15,453 nucleotides of DNA from Sulfurimonas sp. (lineage in GTDB: Bacteria; Campylobacterota; Campylobacteria; Campylobacterales; Sulfurimonadaceae), in NCBI GenBank assembly GCA_027056465.1, contig JALUKS010000030.1, positions 1 to 15,453 on the forward strand, read 5' to 3'. Shown piece by piece: positions 15,049 through 15,453 of this stretch; positions within the stretch are counted from its first letter, which is position 1; the number at the start of each line of letters is the position of its first letter. Under the pieces are notes generated by a model, which did no database searches, was not told the origin of the DNA, and saw only the letters and a list, made by a program, of their open reading frames with translations. A program made the translations under genes and the position numbers.

Positions 15049-15453
15049 CTACTCAGCCATCATCTCTTCTAAGAGATCCTGTGCAGTCGTTCCGATAGAA
15101 GCATTACCCCAGTCACTATCTGAAGCGGTTGCACTCCAAACAAGTTTTGCACTTTTTGTTTTATAAAGGCTTAATTGTAAACTGACAGCAGGCTCACCAT
15201 CTATACCAGTCTTATAGCGCCACTCACTCACACCACCAAACATAAAGTACTTAGCACCATCTTCTTTAGCAATTTTTTTCGCCTTTTTAAGTGAAGAAAC
15301 TTTCTCTTTTACATGGCTATTTACCGTATACTCTTTTGCTTTTAAAATACCACCAATGATATTGGCTGCACGCATACCTGCTCTTGGTGTATCTGTATAG
15401 TTATTTAGTCTAAAAAGAGAGATAGAGATATCATTTTTCACCTCTTTATCACC
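15049..15453 (-). CDS. pelC: PelC, periplasmic outer-membrane lipoprotein (5' end outside window)
   Basis: The reading frame is open to the right edge, so the gene is partial. A GTG codon at 15441 is present, but a start there would remove the lipoprotein signal and Cys that PelC needs, so I treat the true start as lying outside. About 134 residues are visible, against 172 in full-length P. aeruginosa PelC. Typical PelC stretches are NNYTDTPRAGMRA near the visible N-terminus, EWRYKTGIDGEPAV in the middle and LVWSATASDSDWG near the end. PelC forms a dodecameric ring at the periplasmic face of the outer membrane that guides the cationic polymer to PelB. Here it is the first visible gene of the operon, far from the pelB genes, unlike in P. 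aeruginosa where pelB and pelC adjoin. Confidence 0.87.
   Translation of the reverse strand, partial: GDKEVKNDISISLFRLNNYTDTPRAGMRAANIIGGILKAKEYTVNSHVKEKVSSLKKAKKIAKEDGAKYFMFGGVSEWRYKTGIDGEPAVSLQLSLYKTKSAKLVWSATASDSDWGNASIGTTAQDLLEEMMAE

Noticed and set aside
15439..15441. GTG as the real pelC start
   Set aside because: It would produce a protein without signal peptide or lipoprotein Cys, and the frame continues upstream to the edge of the window.

Overview
The window is almost entirely one minus-strand operon, read right to left, that encodes a Pel-type exopolysaccharide machine. DNA is AT-rich with dense, overlapping genes and lysine-rich proteins. Together with the gene content this suggests a Gram-negative bacterium of the Campylobacterota type (Sulfurimonas/Arcobacter-like); that assignment is inference from style, not from a marker gene.

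Layout in transcription order: pelC (cut by the right edge), pelD, pelE, pelF, pelG, a first pelA copy (pelA1), an inner-membrane TPR protein read as the N-terminal half of PelB, a beta-barrel protein read as the C-terminal half of PelB, and a second pelA copy (pelA2) ending 41 bases from the left edge. Spacings run from a 13-base gap to a 23-base overlap, two junctions being TAATG stop/start overlaps, so all nine genes probably share one transcript. The promoter must lie beyond the right edge. No gene-free stretch exceeds about 40 bases, and I see no RNA gene, insertion sequence or CRISPR array.

Expected division of labour, from the Pseudomonas aeruginosa Pel system: PelD senses c-di-GMP in the inner membrane and, with PelE, holds the cytosolic glycosyltransferase PelF and the membrane transporter PelG. 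PelA trims and deacetylates the chain in the periplasm. PelC forms a ring under the outer membrane, and PelB carries the polymer along its periplasmic TPR scaffold and out through its barrel.

The departures from the P. aeruginosa pelABCDEFG arrangement are the interesting part. (1) pelA is duplicated: both copies keep the deacetylase Asp/His motifs, but pelA1 has a shortened glycoside-hydrolase domain in which the aligned catalytic Glu is Asn. (2) pelB is split into two proteins, each with its own targeting sequence. (3) The barrel half starts with a cysteine-rich SPOR-like segment, which suggests peptidoglycan attachment. (4) The two pelA copies bracket the two pelB halves.
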